Shown piece by piece: positions 51,525 through 60,571 of a DNA stretch of 64,000 bases. Source of the DNA: Rhodococcus sp. B50. GTDB taxonomy: Bacteria > Actinomycetota > Actinomycetes > Mycobacteriales > Mycobacteriaceae. The stretch is from contig NZ_WPAG02000002.1 in the NCBI RefSeq assembly GCF_013602415.1, positions 682,001 to 746,000 of the forward strand, in the 5' to 3' direction. The translations under genes were made by a program, and so were the position numbers. Positions within the stretch are counted from its first letter, which is position 1. Every line of letters begins with the position of its first letter. A model generated the notes under the pieces. It was not told the DNA's origin. It saw only the letters and a program-made list of their open reading frames with translations, and made no database searches.

Positions 51525-51781
51525 ATGAACGTTTCCTCCGCTCGGAACACCGAGCAGTTCGTGGCGAGACCCCCTGCTGCCCCGCCGGCATGTACGCCAA
51601 ACCATGACCCCCGTCACAGGTTTATGACGCGACACAACTAATACGCGATCCCGGCCCATGTCGCCAAGTCCGGGTGTCCGATTTCGTACCAAAACGACGT
51701 TTGTTGTCCGATTTGCGAATGTGGGGCCGACTCGATCTCGTCGTCGAACACCCTGTGCCGATCTGCGGGCTGGAAAGGGAG
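51525..51781 (-). promoter_or_regulatory. Intergenic region upstream of WS/DGAT with CRP-like site and direct repeat
   Basis: CATGA-cccccg-TCACA (51603-51618) matches 8 of 10 positions of the CRP half-sites TGTGA-N6-TCACA, 79 bp upstream of WS/DGAT. TGTCCGATTT occurs twice, at 51675-51684 and 51705-51714, exactly 30 bp apart. The stretch 51625-51720 is comparatively AT-rich. No ORF is convincing. Confidence 0.35.
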
Positions 51782-53578
51782 TCATCGCGACTTCTGCAGG
51801 TCGGACACCGCCCAGCGGCCTTCGCCGCGAAGTTCGAGGACGCGGTCGTGGAAGGCGTCGAGAGTGCTGCGATGTCCGACGCTGACGATCACGGCATCGG
51901 GTAGCGCTTCCCGCATCGTCCGGTACAGCGCGTGCTCGAGGCCCTCGTCGACCGCGGCGGTGGCTTCGTCCAGGAACACGATCGCCGGAGCCGACAGCAG
52001 GATCCGTGCGAACCCCAGCCGTTGCTGCTCGCCCGGGGAGAGGGTGCGCGCCCAGTCGGTCTCGGCATCGAGGCGCTCGGCGAGATGTCCGAGCTGGACA
52101 GTGTCGAGCGCTGTGCGTATCGCTGTGTCGTCGTGGTCCGCCGCGCGTGGATAGGTGACCGCGTCGCGCAGGGTGCCGAGCGGGAGATAGGGATGCTGGG
52201 ACAGGAACAAACCGTCGCCGGCCGGGCGGTCGACCTCACCTCGCGCATACGGCCACAGCCCCGCAATCGTGCGGAGCAGGGTGGTCTTTCCGCTGCCCGA
52301 CGGCCCGCGTACCAGAAGTGCTGCGCCTGCCGCGACACCCAGCGACAACTCCGTGACGAGCGGATCGCCCGCCGGGGTCTCCACGGACAGGTTCGTCAGT
52401 TCCAGCCGATCGTCGTGCGCCTCGACCGAGACGGCGGGCAGCGCGGTGGCCTGCCGTGTGGTGTCGAGCAAGCCGTTCAGGCGGATCGTGGTGGCGCGGA
52501 ACGCCGCGAAGTCGTCGTACGACTCGCGGAAGAACGACAGTGAGTCGTGAACCTGCCCGAAAGCGTTGCTCGTCTGCATCACATCGCCGAGGGTCACCTG
52601 ACCGGCGAACAGACGCGGTCCCTGTACGAGGAACGGGAAGATCACCGCGGTCTGGTTGACCGCCAAGTTGAAACCGTTGAACTTCAGTGTCCGGAACACG
52701 ATGCGCCACCAGTTGCGGATCACCGCGGCGAACCGGGCGAGCAGGCCACCGCGTTCGACGCCCTCACCCCGGTAGAACGCGATCGATTCGCCGTACTCGC
52801 GTACCCGCACCAGGGCATAGCGGTAGGTCGCGCCGAGCTTCTCGTTCAGGAAGTTGAGCATGATCAGGGGGCGGCCGATCCAGAAGGCGACCGTCGTGGT
52901 GACGAGCACGTAGACGATCACGAGAAAGACCATTGCGCGCGGGATCTCGGTGCCGAAAATCGTGACCGGTCCAGACAGATCCCACAGGATGCCGGTGAAA
53001 CTGACGATGGACAGCACTGCTGTCACCGCCCCCATCGACAGAACGCGTGTGGTCGTGACGAAATCCGTGATGTCGACCTGGATGCGTTGATCGGGGTTGT
53101 CGACCGGGGACGACACGAATCGATCCTTGTAGAAGGAGCCCGAGCCCAGCCAGTCGTCCACGAGCCGGTCGTTCAGATGTGTGCGCCACCGGATGTCGAG
53201 CGTCTGCCCGAGGAGGTAGTCGACCAGTGCTCGGACCACGTGGATCGCCGCCAGGATCGCGAAGACCCGCATGAAACGCCAGAAGGCCGACTCGTCCAGA
53301 TTCTGGATCGCCGTGTAGAAATCGTTGTACCAATAGGAGAACAACACGCTCATCCGCACTGCGAACACCGTCAGCAACAGCACGATCGCGGCCAGGGCGG
53401 GACCACCCGTACCGTTGCGCGGGTCGAAATAGGAGGCGGCGATGCGCCACCACTGGCGGCCCCAGCGCGTGAATCGCACGATCACGACGATCACGGCGAC
53501 GAAGACCAGGGCGGTGATTCCGAAGGCTTTCGCCGTCCACAGGATGCTGTCGACGACAACCGATCCCCAATTCAGCAT
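51782..53578 (-). CDS. SbmA/BacA-like ABC transporter (fused permease-ATPase)
   Basis: The 598-aa half-transporter has an N-terminal SbmA/BacA-type membrane domain (about 1-340, with RMSVLFSYWYNDFYTAIQNLDE and RTHLNDRLVDDWLGSGSFYK). The ATPase has Walker A RGPSGSGKTTLLRTIAGLWPYARG, signature TLSPGEQQRLGFARILL and Walker B AIVFLDEATAAVDE. Relatives import peptides and cobalamin (mycobacterial BacA) or affect very-long-chain fatty acids. ATG 53578 has GGAGG upstream, 6 nt before. It follows the ion channel gene on the same strand. Confidence 0.88.
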   Translation of the reverse strand: MLNWGSVVVDSILWTAKAFGITALVFVAVIVVIVRFTRWGRQWWRIAASYFDPRNGTGGPALAAIVLLLTVFAVRMSVLFSYWYNDFYTAIQNLDESAFWRFMRVFAILAAIHVVRALVDYLLGQTLDIRWRTHLNDRLVDDWLGSGSFYKDRFVSSPVDNPDQRIQVDITDFVTTTRVLSMGAVTAVLSIVSFTGILWDLSGPVTIFGTEIPRAMVFLVIVYVLVTTTVAFWIGRPLIMLNFLNEKLGATYRYALVRVREYGESIAFYRGEGVERGGLLARFAAVIRNWWRIVFRTLKFNGFNLAVNQTAVIFPFLVQGPRLFAGQVTLGDVMQTSNAFGQVHDSLSFFRESYDDFAAFRATTIRLNGLLDTTRQATALPAVSVEAHDDRLELTNLSVETPAGDPLVTELSLGVAAGAALLVRGPSGSGKTTLLRTIAGLWPYARGEVDRPAGDGLFLSQHPYLPLGTLRDAVTYPRAADHDDTAIRTALDTVQLGHLAERLDAETDWARTLSPGEQQRLGFARILLSAPAIVFLDEATAAVDEGLEHALYRTMREALPDAVIVSVGHRSTLDAFHDRVLELRGEGRWAVSDLQKSR

Positions 53579-53609
53579 CTCGGACCTCCGACACCTGCCA
53601 GTGGACGTC

Positions 53610-53625
53610 GATCCTTTCAAGGATC
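53610..53625. promoter_or_regulatory. Near-palindrome upstream of the BacA-like gene
   Basis: GATCCTT-tc-AAGGATC is a perfect 7+7 inverted repeat with a 2-nt spacer, 32 bp upstream of ATG 53578 and 64 bp below the ion channel stop. It could be an operator or a short processing/termination hairpin. Confidence 0.4.
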
Positions 53626-53688
53626 ACCCCGCGCGGCGGTTGTGGGAATGCCCGGACGCCGAATCGCGTAGGTCGCTCCCGTGATCGG

Positions 53689-54228
53689 TCACTCCTCGTC
53701 CCCGCGATTGCGACGACGCCACTGCACGGCGGCCGTGAGCAATCGGATCCCGAGCGCCAGGAAGATCAGATTTGCGACCATCTGCACCGACACGACGGCT
53801 CGCGCGGTCTCGGTTACCGCGGAGATGTCCCCGAATCCCACCGTGGAGAAGACCGTCAGACAGAAGTACAGGGCATCGACGCGGGACAGTGGTTCGGTGA
53901 AGTTGTCCGGATGCGCCACGGACATGCGGAGGTAAAGGGTTGCGAAGACCACGAGATAGGCGGACACGATCGTGGTGAGTGCCTCGACGGCCTGGACCGC
54001 CGGGTACTCCGACGCGAGAATCCTGCGGATCTGCCACCAGCCGACCATCAGGACCGCAGTGCCGCCACCGACGAGCGTCAGGACCTCGGATGTGCTGCGG
54101 ACATGCTCGACCGGAAACACGAAGTAGACGCTGACCAGCACGAAGGCGGTGAGCGTCGGACGTGCTATCGCGGTCAGGAGCAACCGTCTCCGCTCCCGCG
54201 GGTCCGGTATTCGCGGAGAATCGACCAT
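53689..54228 (-). CDS. Two-pore-helix-type potassium channel family protein
   Basis: The 179-aa membrane protein has two N-terminal hydrophobic segments (LTAFVLVSVYFVF, VLTLVGGGTAVLMVGWW), then a pore module: helix VEALTTIVSAYLVVFATLYLRM, pore loop SRVDALYFCLTVFSTVGFGDIS with the K+ selectivity filter TVGFGD, and helix VVSVQMVANLIFLALGIRLL. There is no RCK or nucleotide-binding domain. A DosR-like sequence lies 22 bp upstream, shared with divergent ppsA. Confidence 0.85.
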   Translation of the reverse strand: MVDSPRIPDPRERRRLLLTAIARPTLTAFVLVSVYFVFPVEHVRSTSEVLTLVGGGTAVLMVGWWQIRRILASEYPAVQAVEALTTIVSAYLVVFATLYLRMSVAHPDNFTEPLSRVDALYFCLTVFSTVGFGDISAVTETARAVVSVQMVANLIFLALGIRLLTAAVQWRRRNRGDEE

Positions 54229-54249
54229 GACGATGCCCGTTCCGGAATG

Positions 54250-54264
54250 GTGACTTTCGCCCCT
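54250..54264. promoter_or_regulatory. DosR-like box between ion channel and ppsA
   Basis: GTGACTTTCGCCCCT matches a DosR-type site (GGGACTTTCGTCCCT-like) at 13 of 15 positions. It lies 22 bp from the ion channel start and 97 bp before ppsA, so it could serve either divergent gene. Confidence 0.45.
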
Positions 54265-54360
54265 ACGGTATCGATCGGGTCGAGGCGACGATGGGAAGAC
54301 CGGAGTATCCGATCCGGCCCGAAAGGTCGACGCGGAGCGGCGAAGCGTGGGGAGTCATCG

Positions 54361-56646
54361 ATGACCGAACACAACCTGTGGGTTCGACCGATCGGCGAGG
54401 TGGGTGCCACCGATGCGCCGACGGTGGGCGGTAAGTCCGCGAACCTGGGCGAACTGACCCGCGCCGGGTTCCCGGTACCCGCCGCGTTCGCCGTCACCAC
54501 CGACGCGTACCTCGATGCGATGGGGGCTGCCGGGACACGAACCGAACTGGCCGCCGAGGCGGTGCCCGCGCCCGACATCGACGACGCCACGCTCATCCGC
54601 ACGTCTGCCGCCCTCGCAGCCCTGGTGACCGAGTCGCCCGTCCCGGACGAGATGCGTGCGGCGATCGTCTCCGCCTACGAACGCCTCGGACCCGATGTCC
54701 CCGTCGCGGTGCGGTCGTCGGCTCCGGCGGAGGATGCCTCCGACACGTCGTTCGCCGGGATCCACGAGTCCTACACGAACATCATCGGCGCCGATGCGGT
54801 GGTCCGCGCGGTGCAGGCGTGCTGGGCGTCGTTGTGGTCCGAACGTGCCCGTACCTATCGCGGGCTGCGCGGAGTCACCGACGAACCGTCCATCGCGGTG
54901 GTCGTGCAGGTGATGGTGAAATCCGAGTCCTCCGGTGTGGCATTCACCGCCGACCCCCGCACCGGCGACCTCGACCGTATCGTGATCGAAGCGGCGCTCG
55001 GTCTCGGCGAGGTCGTCGTCGGCGGACAGGTCGAGCCCGACACCTACGTCGTCGCCAAGGACGGCTTCGAAGTGCTCGACGTCCACCTCGGTCACCAGGA
55101 GTTCCGGATCGCCTCGACCGACACCGGGGACAGCCGCGTCGCGGTCGATCCCACGCGCAGCACCCGGGTGCTCGACGACGATCAGCTCGGGCGCGTCGCA
55201 CGGCTGGCCGCAGGAGTGGAACAGCACTACGGACGGCCGCAGGATCTGGAATTCGCGTTCGCGAACAACGAGTTGTGGATCGTGCAGACGCGCCCCATCA
55301 CCACACTCGACCAGCCGGCAGCTGCCGCCTCGTCCGGCAACGGCGAAGCACGACCGTTGCTGACCGGCCTCGGCGCCGGTCCCGGGACGGCGACCGGGCG
55401 CGTACGGGTGCTGCACGAGCTCGTCGACGGGAAGCGCCTGAGCGACGGCGAGATCATCGTGGCGCCCATGACCCGGCCGGACTGGCTGCCGATCCTGCGG
55501 CGCGCCGGTGGCATCGTCACCGACGGTGGCGGTATCACCTGCCACGCCGCCATCGTCGGACGTGAACTCGGCAAGCCCGTCGTGGTCGGTGCCCGGACCG
55601 CCACCACCGAGCTGCGCGACGGGCAGCTGATCACCGTGGACGGCAACGCCGGGGTGGTGTTCGACGGGGCGGTCCACACGGCCGAGCGGCCTGCGGCGAC
55701 GACATCCGCACCGGCGACATCGACTGGTGCCGCCGAAACGGTCACGGCCACAGCGATATACGTCAATCTTGCCACCCCCGACGCCGCAGAGGCGGTCGCC
55801 GCCACCGATGTCGACGGCGTCGGCCTGCTGCGCGCCGAGTTCATGATCACCGAAGCACTCGCAGGGGAGCACCCCTCGCACATGATCGCGCAGGGCCGTC
55901 GCGAGGAATACGTGGAGAAGATGGCGGGAGGCGTCGCGATGATCGCGGCAGCGTTCGCGCCACGCCCGGTGGTCTATCGCGCGATCGATCTGCGCAGCAA
56001 CGAGTTCGCCGACCTCGAAGGCGGCGAGATCGAACCCCACGAAGAGAACCCGATGATCGGATACCGTGGGTGTTTCCGGTACGTGCGGGATCCGGAACTG
56101 TTCGCCCTGGATCTCGATGTGCTACATCGTGTTCGGAGCACGCACCCCAACGTGCACCTGATGATTCCGTTCGTGCGCACCCGCTGGGAACTTCGGGACT
56201 GCCTTGCCCAACTCGACCGGCATCCACTCGGATCCGACCAGCGAATGCTGCGCTGGATCATGGCCGAGGTCCCTTCCGTCGTCTACTGGCTGCCGGAGTA
56301 CGCGAAGCTCGGAATCGACGGCGTGTCGATCGGCAGCAACGACCTCACGCAGTTGATGCTCGGTGTCGATCGGGACTCGGAGGTGTGCAAGGACCTGTTC
56401 GACACCCTCGACCCGGCCGTGCTCGACGCGATCGACCACATCATCGAACGGGCCTCGGCCGCGGGACTGACGACGTCGTTGTGCGGGCAGGCCGTGTCGA
56501 CCAGCACCGATCTGGCCGAGCATCTCGTGCGGCGCGGTATCACCTCGGTGTCGGTCACGCCCGACGCTGCAGCGCAGACGAGACGGACCGTGGCGCGAGC
56601 GGAGCAGCGTATCCTGCTCGACCGCGCCCGCAGCGCGGAGGCGTGA
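54361..56646 (+). CDS. ppsA: Phosphoenolpyruvate synthase
   Basis: The 761-aa enzyme makes PEP from pyruvate and ATP for gluconeogenesis. The N-terminal ATP-grasp domain starts GGKSANLGELTRAGFPVPAAFAVT and has VAVRSSAPAEDASDTSFAGIHESYTN. The swivelling domain has the phospho-His in GGGITCHAAIVGRELGKPVVVGA. The C-terminal barrel has RAEFMI, NPMIGYRG, VSIGSNDLTQLMLGVDRDS and the Cys acid/base in SLCGQAVS. ATG 54361 follows GGGGAG; the open frame extends back into promoter DNA. A DosR-like site is upstream. Confidence 0.92.
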   Translation: MTEHNLWVRPIGEVGATDAPTVGGKSANLGELTRAGFPVPAAFAVTTDAYLDAMGAAGTRTELAAEAVPAPDIDDATLIRTSAALAALVTESPVPDEMRAAIVSAYERLGPDVPVAVRSSAPAEDASDTSFAGIHESYTNIIGADAVVRAVQACWASLWSERARTYRGLRGVTDEPSIAVVVQVMVKSESSGVAFTADPRTGDLDRIVIEAALGLGEVVVGGQVEPDTYVVAKDGFEVLDVHLGHQEFRIASTDTGDSRVAVDPTRSTRVLDDDQLGRVARLAAGVEQHYGRPQDLEFAFANNELWIVQTRPITTLDQPAAAASSGNGEARPLLTGLGAGPGTATGRVRVLHELVDGKRLSDGEIIVAPMTRPDWLPILRRAGGIVTDGGGITCHAAIVGRELGKPVVVGARTATTELRDGQLITVDGNAGVVFDGAVHTAERPAATTSAPATSTGAAETVTATAIYVNLATPDAAEAVAATDVDGVGLLRAEFMITEALAGEHPSHMIAQGRREEYVEKMAGGVAMIAAAFAPRPVVYRAIDLRSNEFADLEGGEIEPHEENPMIGYRGCFRYVRDPELFALDLDVLHRVRSTHPNVHLMIPFVRTRWELRDCLAQLDRHPLGSDQRMLRWIMAEVPSVVYWLPEYAKLGIDGVSIGSNDLTQLMLGVDRDSEVCKDLFDTLDPAVLDAIDHIIERASAAGLTTSLCGQAVSTSTDLAEHLVRRGITSVSVTPDAAAQTRRTVARAEQRILLDRARSAEA

Positions 56647-56922
56647 ATATCGGCGCCCGCTACCCGGTGGGCCTCTCGGCAGGGCGTTGATAGGTCAGAT
56701 CCCATATCTCGGATCCGAGAGCGATCTGTTTCCAGCCGTCGCTTTCGATCCTCCGAACCAAGCGTCGGACTCGTGTACGGCGGCGGAAAGAGGCAAAAGG
56801 CCCCTGTTGTCGTCTGCCGCCCGGTGCTCGGTGTCCGCGCAGCGGCGAAAGCCGGGCGGTACGGGACGTATTCGACTCGGAATGCTCTGTCTGCGCGTCG
56901 GAATGCGCGTAACCTCTGCACC
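56647..56922 (+). promoter_or_regulatory. Intergenic region with 14-bp palindrome and leaderless -10
   Basis: TCTCGGATCCGAGA (56707-56720) is a perfect 14-bp palindrome, 61 bp after the ppsA stop. TAACCT (56910-56915) lies 7 nt before GTG 56923 and looks like a leaderless -10. A weak DosR-like stretch near 56789 was not accepted. No gene is seen. Confidence 0.4.
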
Positions 56923-57855
56923 GTGTCCACGGCGGTGGCAGTGCATCAGCTCGTCAAGACCTTCGGGAGCACCCATGCGCTCGACGGTCTGGATCTCGAG
57001 GTCCGTCCCGGTGAAGTACACGGTTTTCTGGGCCCCAACGGGTCCGGCAAGTCGACGACCATCCGTATTCTCCTCGGATTGCTCCGCGCCGATTCCGGAG
57101 ACGTGACGGTGCTCGGCGGTGACCCGTGGCGTGAGGCGGTGTCGCTGCACCGCCGGCTCGCCTACGTGCCGGGGGAGGTCAACCTCTGGCCCAATCTGAC
57201 CGGTGGGGAGGCGATCGATCTCCTGGCCGGACTTCGGGGAGGGCTGGACGAGCTCCGTCGCGCCGAGCTCGTCGAACGATTCGAACTGGATCCGACGAAG
57301 AAGGTGCGGACGTATTCACGAGGCAACCGGCAGAAGGTTGCCATCATCGCAGCCCTGGCTTCGAACGTAGAGCTTTTTCTGTTCGACGAACCCACCTCGG
57401 GCCTCGACCCGCTCAAGGAGGAGGTCTTCCGGGACTGCGTGCGCGACGCGGTTGCTCTCGGCTGCTCGGTGCTGCTGTCGAGTCACATTCTGGCGGAGGT
57501 GGAGGCCCTGTGCGATCGAGTCACCATCATCCGGCGTGGCCGCACCGTCGAGTCCGGCACACTCGGTGAGCTGCGCCATCTGACCCGCACGTCGGTGACC
57601 GCCGAAACCGTTCGCCCGGCGGTGGGTCTCGAGACGATCGACGGAGTGCACGATCTGGACGTCCACGGACACACTGTGCGCTTCGAAGTCGATACCAAGA
57701 ATCTCGAAGCGGTCCTCCGCGAACTCCTCGGGTTCGGTCTTACTTCGCTGACGAGTACGCCGCCCACCCTCGAAGAACTGTTCCTGCGGCATTACGGCGA
57801 CGAATTGCCGGGGGAGCACAGTCACGCACCCGGCACACGCACCGCACCGCGGTAG
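56923..57855 (+). CDS. ABC exporter ATP-binding protein
   Basis: The 310-aa ATPase has Walker [19 protein letters not shown] (about 39-56), signature [16 protein letters not shown], Walker [17 protein letters not shown] and switch His LLSSHIL. The signature is SRGNRQK instead of LSGGQ, as in the DrrA-like drug/polyketide exporter group. A C-terminal DUF4162-like domain follows. GTG 56923 is chosen for the leaderless -10 and the natural N-terminus. Its partner permease follows 16 bp later. Confidence 0.9.
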   Translation: MSTAVAVHQLVKTFGSTHALDGLDLEVRPGEVHGFLGPNGSGKSTTIRILLGLLRADSGDVTVLGGDPWREAVSLHRRLAYVPGEVNLWPNLTGGEAIDLLAGLRGGLDELRRAELVERFELDPTKKVRTYSRGNRQKVAIIAALASNVELFLFDEPTSGLDPLKEEVFRDCVRDAVALGCSVLLSSHILAEVEALCDRVTIIRRGRTVESGTLGELRHLTRTSVTAETVRPAVGLETIDGVHDLDVHGHTVRFEVDTKNLEAVLRELLGFGLTSLTSTPPTLEELFLRHYGDELPGEHSHAPGTRTAPR

Positions 57856-57871
57856 AGGAGCCGGAACTGCG

Positions 57872-59506
57872 ATGAGCGCCGCATTCGTCGGAACCGGACA
57901 CCTGATACGACTTGCCGTGCGCCGCGACCGGGTGCAGCTGCCGATATGGTTGGCAGCGATCACGGTGGTCTACGCCGTCTCGGTCTCGAGCCTCGAAGGT
58001 TTGTATCCGACACAGCAGGACCTGCGCGTGCTCGCGGTGAGTTCCGCGGTCTCGCCGGTGGTGCTCGCCACCAACGGTCTGGTCTCGGGGGACAATCTGG
58101 GTGCGGTCGTCGCCGCCCAGACGCTGTTGTTCCTGGCACTGGCCGCCGGATTGATGAGCACGCTGGCGGTGGTGCGGCACACACGGCAGAACGAGGAGAC
58201 CGGTCGCGCGGAACTGGTGGGTGCCAACGTCGTCGGCCGGCGGGCGATGCTCACGGCGGCTCTGACCGTCGCCGCCGGCGCGAACCTGGTACTGGTGGTG
58301 CTGCTGACCGTCGTGTCCCTCGCGTTCGGCCTGCCCTCGGACGGATCCGCCGTGCTCGGTGTCGCGACCGGTGCCGCCGGTCTCGCCTTCGCGGCTGTCG
58401 CCGCTGTGACCGCCCAGATCGCCGAGGGAGCTCGGGCAGCGAACGGGCTTGCCGGTGCCGCCCTCGGTGCGGCTTTTCTGCTGCGCGCGATCGGTGACAG
58501 TGCGGGCACGGTGGATCCGTCCGGTGTTCGCGTCACGAGCATGTGGTTGTCGTGGCTGTCGCCGATCGGGTGGTCCCAGCAGATCCGGCCGTTCGACGCG
58601 AACGCGTGGTGGATCCTGCAACTGTTCGCGGTGTTCGCGGTCGTGATGGTCGGACTCGCGTACGTCCTGACGGAACGACGGGATTTCGGTGCCGGGCTGA
58701 TGCAGTCGCGTCCCGGCCCTGCCCGTGCGGGCGAACGGCTGCCGACGGCCTTCGGTCTCGCTTGGCGGCTGCAACGCACCACGCTGCTGTGGTGGGCCGT
58801 CGGTCTCGTGATCCTGGCCGCCACCTACGGCAGCGTCGCCGACGAGATGAACGACTTCCTCGACGAGGGGGGTGGGGTCGCCGACCTGATGAAGCAACTG
58901 GGGGGCGGCGCGGAAGCGCTCACCGACGCGTACTTCGCCATGACCTTCCTGATGATGGCCTTGTTGACGAGCGGCTATGCGGTGCAGTCGATTCTGCGGT
59001 TGCACGGTGAGGAGACCTCCGGCCGTGTCGAATCGGTGCTCACCACCGCACTGGGGCGGGTGCCGTGGGTGCTCACCCATCTCGTGGTCGTAGTGATCGG
59101 TGTGCTGATACTGCAGCTACTCGTGGGGATCGTGCTGGCACTGACCTACGGTGCGGCGATCGGCGACATCACCGGTCCGTCGGCCGATCTGCTTCCGGCG
59201 GCACTGGTGTACGTGCCGGCGATCGCGCTGGTCGCAGCCACGGCCGTGCTGTGCGTCGGGGCGATACCGCGTCACGGTGCGGCCGTCGCATGGGGAGTCT
59301 TCGCGGTCTGGCTGCTCATCGGGCAGCTCGGCGTACTGCTCGATCTCCCGCAATTCGTGCTCGACCTGTCGCCCTTCACCCACGTACCGGCGCTCCCGGC
59401 GGCGCCGTTGCGGATCCTGCCGCTCGCTGTCCTGACGGTGCTTGCGGCAGCCATTGCCGCGGCGGGGGTGTTCGCGATGCGCCGCCGCGATCTCGTCCTC
59501 CACTGA
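57872..59506 (+). CDS. ABC exporter permease, polyketide/antibiotic-type
   Basis: The 544-aa membrane protein has about 12 helices in two similar halves, each with an EET motif: RHTRQNEETGRAELVGANVVGRR (about 107-129) and LRLHGEETSGRVESVLTTALGRV (about 376-398). This duplicated layout is typical of the TnrB/Rv1217c-like exporter permeases that partner a single ATPase. The substrate is unknown; lipophilic antibiotics or lipids are likely from family. It converges on the usp gene, with stops 3 bp apart. Confidence 0.87.
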   Translation: MSAAFVGTGHLIRLAVRRDRVQLPIWLAAITVVYAVSVSSLEGLYPTQQDLRVLAVSSAVSPVVLATNGLVSGDNLGAVVAAQTLLFLALAAGLMSTLAVVRHTRQNEETGRAELVGANVVGRRAMLTAALTVAAGANLVLVVLLTVVSLAFGLPSDGSAVLGVATGAAGLAFAAVAAVTAQIAEGARAANGLAGAALGAAFLLRAIGDSAGTVDPSGVRVTSMWLSWLSPIGWSQQIRPFDANAWWILQLFAVFAVVMVGLAYVLTERRDFGAGLMQSRPGPARAGERLPTAFGLAWRLQRTTLLWWAVGLVILAATYGSVADEMNDFLDEGGGVADLMKQLGGGAEALTDAYFAMTFLMMALLTSGYAVQSILRLHGEETSGRVESVLTTALGRVPWVLTHLVVVVIGVLILQLLVGIVLALTYGAAIGDITGPSADLLPAALVYVPAIALVAATAVLCVGAIPRHGAAVAWGVFAVWLLIGQLGVLLDLPQFVLDLSPFTHVPALPAAPLRILPLAVLTVLAAAIAAAGVFAMRRRDLVLH

Positions 59507-59509
59507 CGT

Positions 59510-60382
59510 CTAGGGGACGACCATCACCGGGCAGGTCACCGTGTGCAGCAGCGCCCAGGTGGTCGAACCCAACAGCAGATTCGGGAATCCTCCTCGTCCG
59601 CGGCGGCCGAGAACCAGCAACTGCGCGTCGGCCGCGTGCGACGCCAGATAATGGGAAGGCTGGTCCAGCACGACCACCGGGTGCACCGTGACGTCGGGGA
59701 ACTCCTCACCGTGCCCGGAGAGGCTCTCCGACAACAACGCCCGCTCACGGTTCTCGACACTGTCCCAGTCGATCCTGAAACGGAAGGGCGCCCGTACGTC
59801 GAGATCGGACCAGGCGTGAACGGCCACGAGCTCGGTGTCGCGCAACGCTGCCTCCTCGAACGCCGCGGTGATGGCGCGGGAGCTGTGCTCCGAACCGTCG
59901 ACGCCGACCACGACCGGCCCGGAGATGTCGTTGATCTCGACGTGCGGCAGGTCGCGCACGACCACCGCAGGAGCATGCGTGTGCGTCACCAGTGCCGTGC
60001 TGACCGACCCGAATCGCTCCCATCCGAACCGGTTGTAGCCGGCACCGACGACCACCATCGACGCCGACTTCGAGCGGTCGATCAACTCGAGGGACGGAGA
60101 ACCGGTGCACAGACGGGTTTCGATGTCGAGCTCACGATCGGGCACCGCGCGGCGCGCATACTCGGCGGCGTCGAGAAGTAGCTCACGTCCTTCGGACTCT
60201 TCCTGTTCGAAGAAGCCGGCGGGCATACCGATGGGAACACCGAAGGTGTTGCGGACCGACACCGTGGTGACCAGTGCCAGCGAAAGGCGGCGGCGGTCGG
60301 CTTCGCGTGCCGCCCAGGCCACGGCCTGGAGGGACGCTTTCGACCCGTCGACTCCGACGACGACGGAGCGATGTGCGGACAT
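59510..60382 (-). CDS. Universal stress protein, tandem USP domains
   Basis: The 290-aa protein has two UspA domains. Domain 1 (about 4-143) begins RSVVVGVDGSKASLQAVAWAARE. Domain 2 (about 155-290) begins GPVVVGVDGSEHSSRAITAAFEEAA and ends with the ATP-loop VLGRRGRGGFPNLLLGSTTWALLH. In domain 1 the loop is VVGAGYNRFGWERFGSVS. Mycobacterial tandem USPs of this type belong to the hypoxia regulon. ATG 60382 follows GAGGTG. A DosR-like site lies between it and the divergent flavodoxin gene. Confidence 0.92.
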   Translation of the reverse strand: MSAHRSVVVGVDGSKASLQAVAWAAREADRRRLSLALVTTVSVRNTFGVPIGMPAGFFEQEESEGRELLLDAAEYARRAVPDRELDIETRLCTGSPSLELIDRSKSASMVVVGAGYNRFGWERFGSVSTALVTHTHAPAVVVRDLPHVEINDISGPVVVGVDGSEHSSRAITAAFEEAALRDTELVAVHAWSDLDVRAPFRFRIDWDSVENRERALLSESLSGHGEEFPDVTVHPVVVLDQPSHYLASHAADAQLLVLGRRGRGGFPNLLLGSTTWALLHTVTCPVMVVP

Positions 60383-60482
60383 GGCGATCACCTCGGGTAT
60401 GTCCGGGCTACTGGGCAATGTCAGTACACGCTCGTATCCCTCGGTCGCACTAGAGTCGACGGTCCCGAGTCGATCGGAGCGG

Positions 60483-60497
60483 GTGACCAAAGGCCCT
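60483..60497. promoter_or_regulatory. DosR-like box between usp and flavodoxin
   Basis: GTGACCAAAGGCCCT matches the DosR core GGGACYWWAGKYCC at 13 of 14 positions (only the second base differs). It is 101 bp upstream of usp and 75 bp upstream of the flavodoxin gene. Confidence 0.55.
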
Positions 60498-60571
60498 CGT
60501 GTGCCGCCGGGTCGATGTTCACACTGAGAACTGCGAAGGCATCGACTGCCACCACGTCCGAAAGGCCTGTC

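Noticed and set aside
56785..56802. DosR-like stretch before the ABC exporter
   Set aside because: It misses three core positions, including part of the GGGAC half, so it is not distinguishable from chance.
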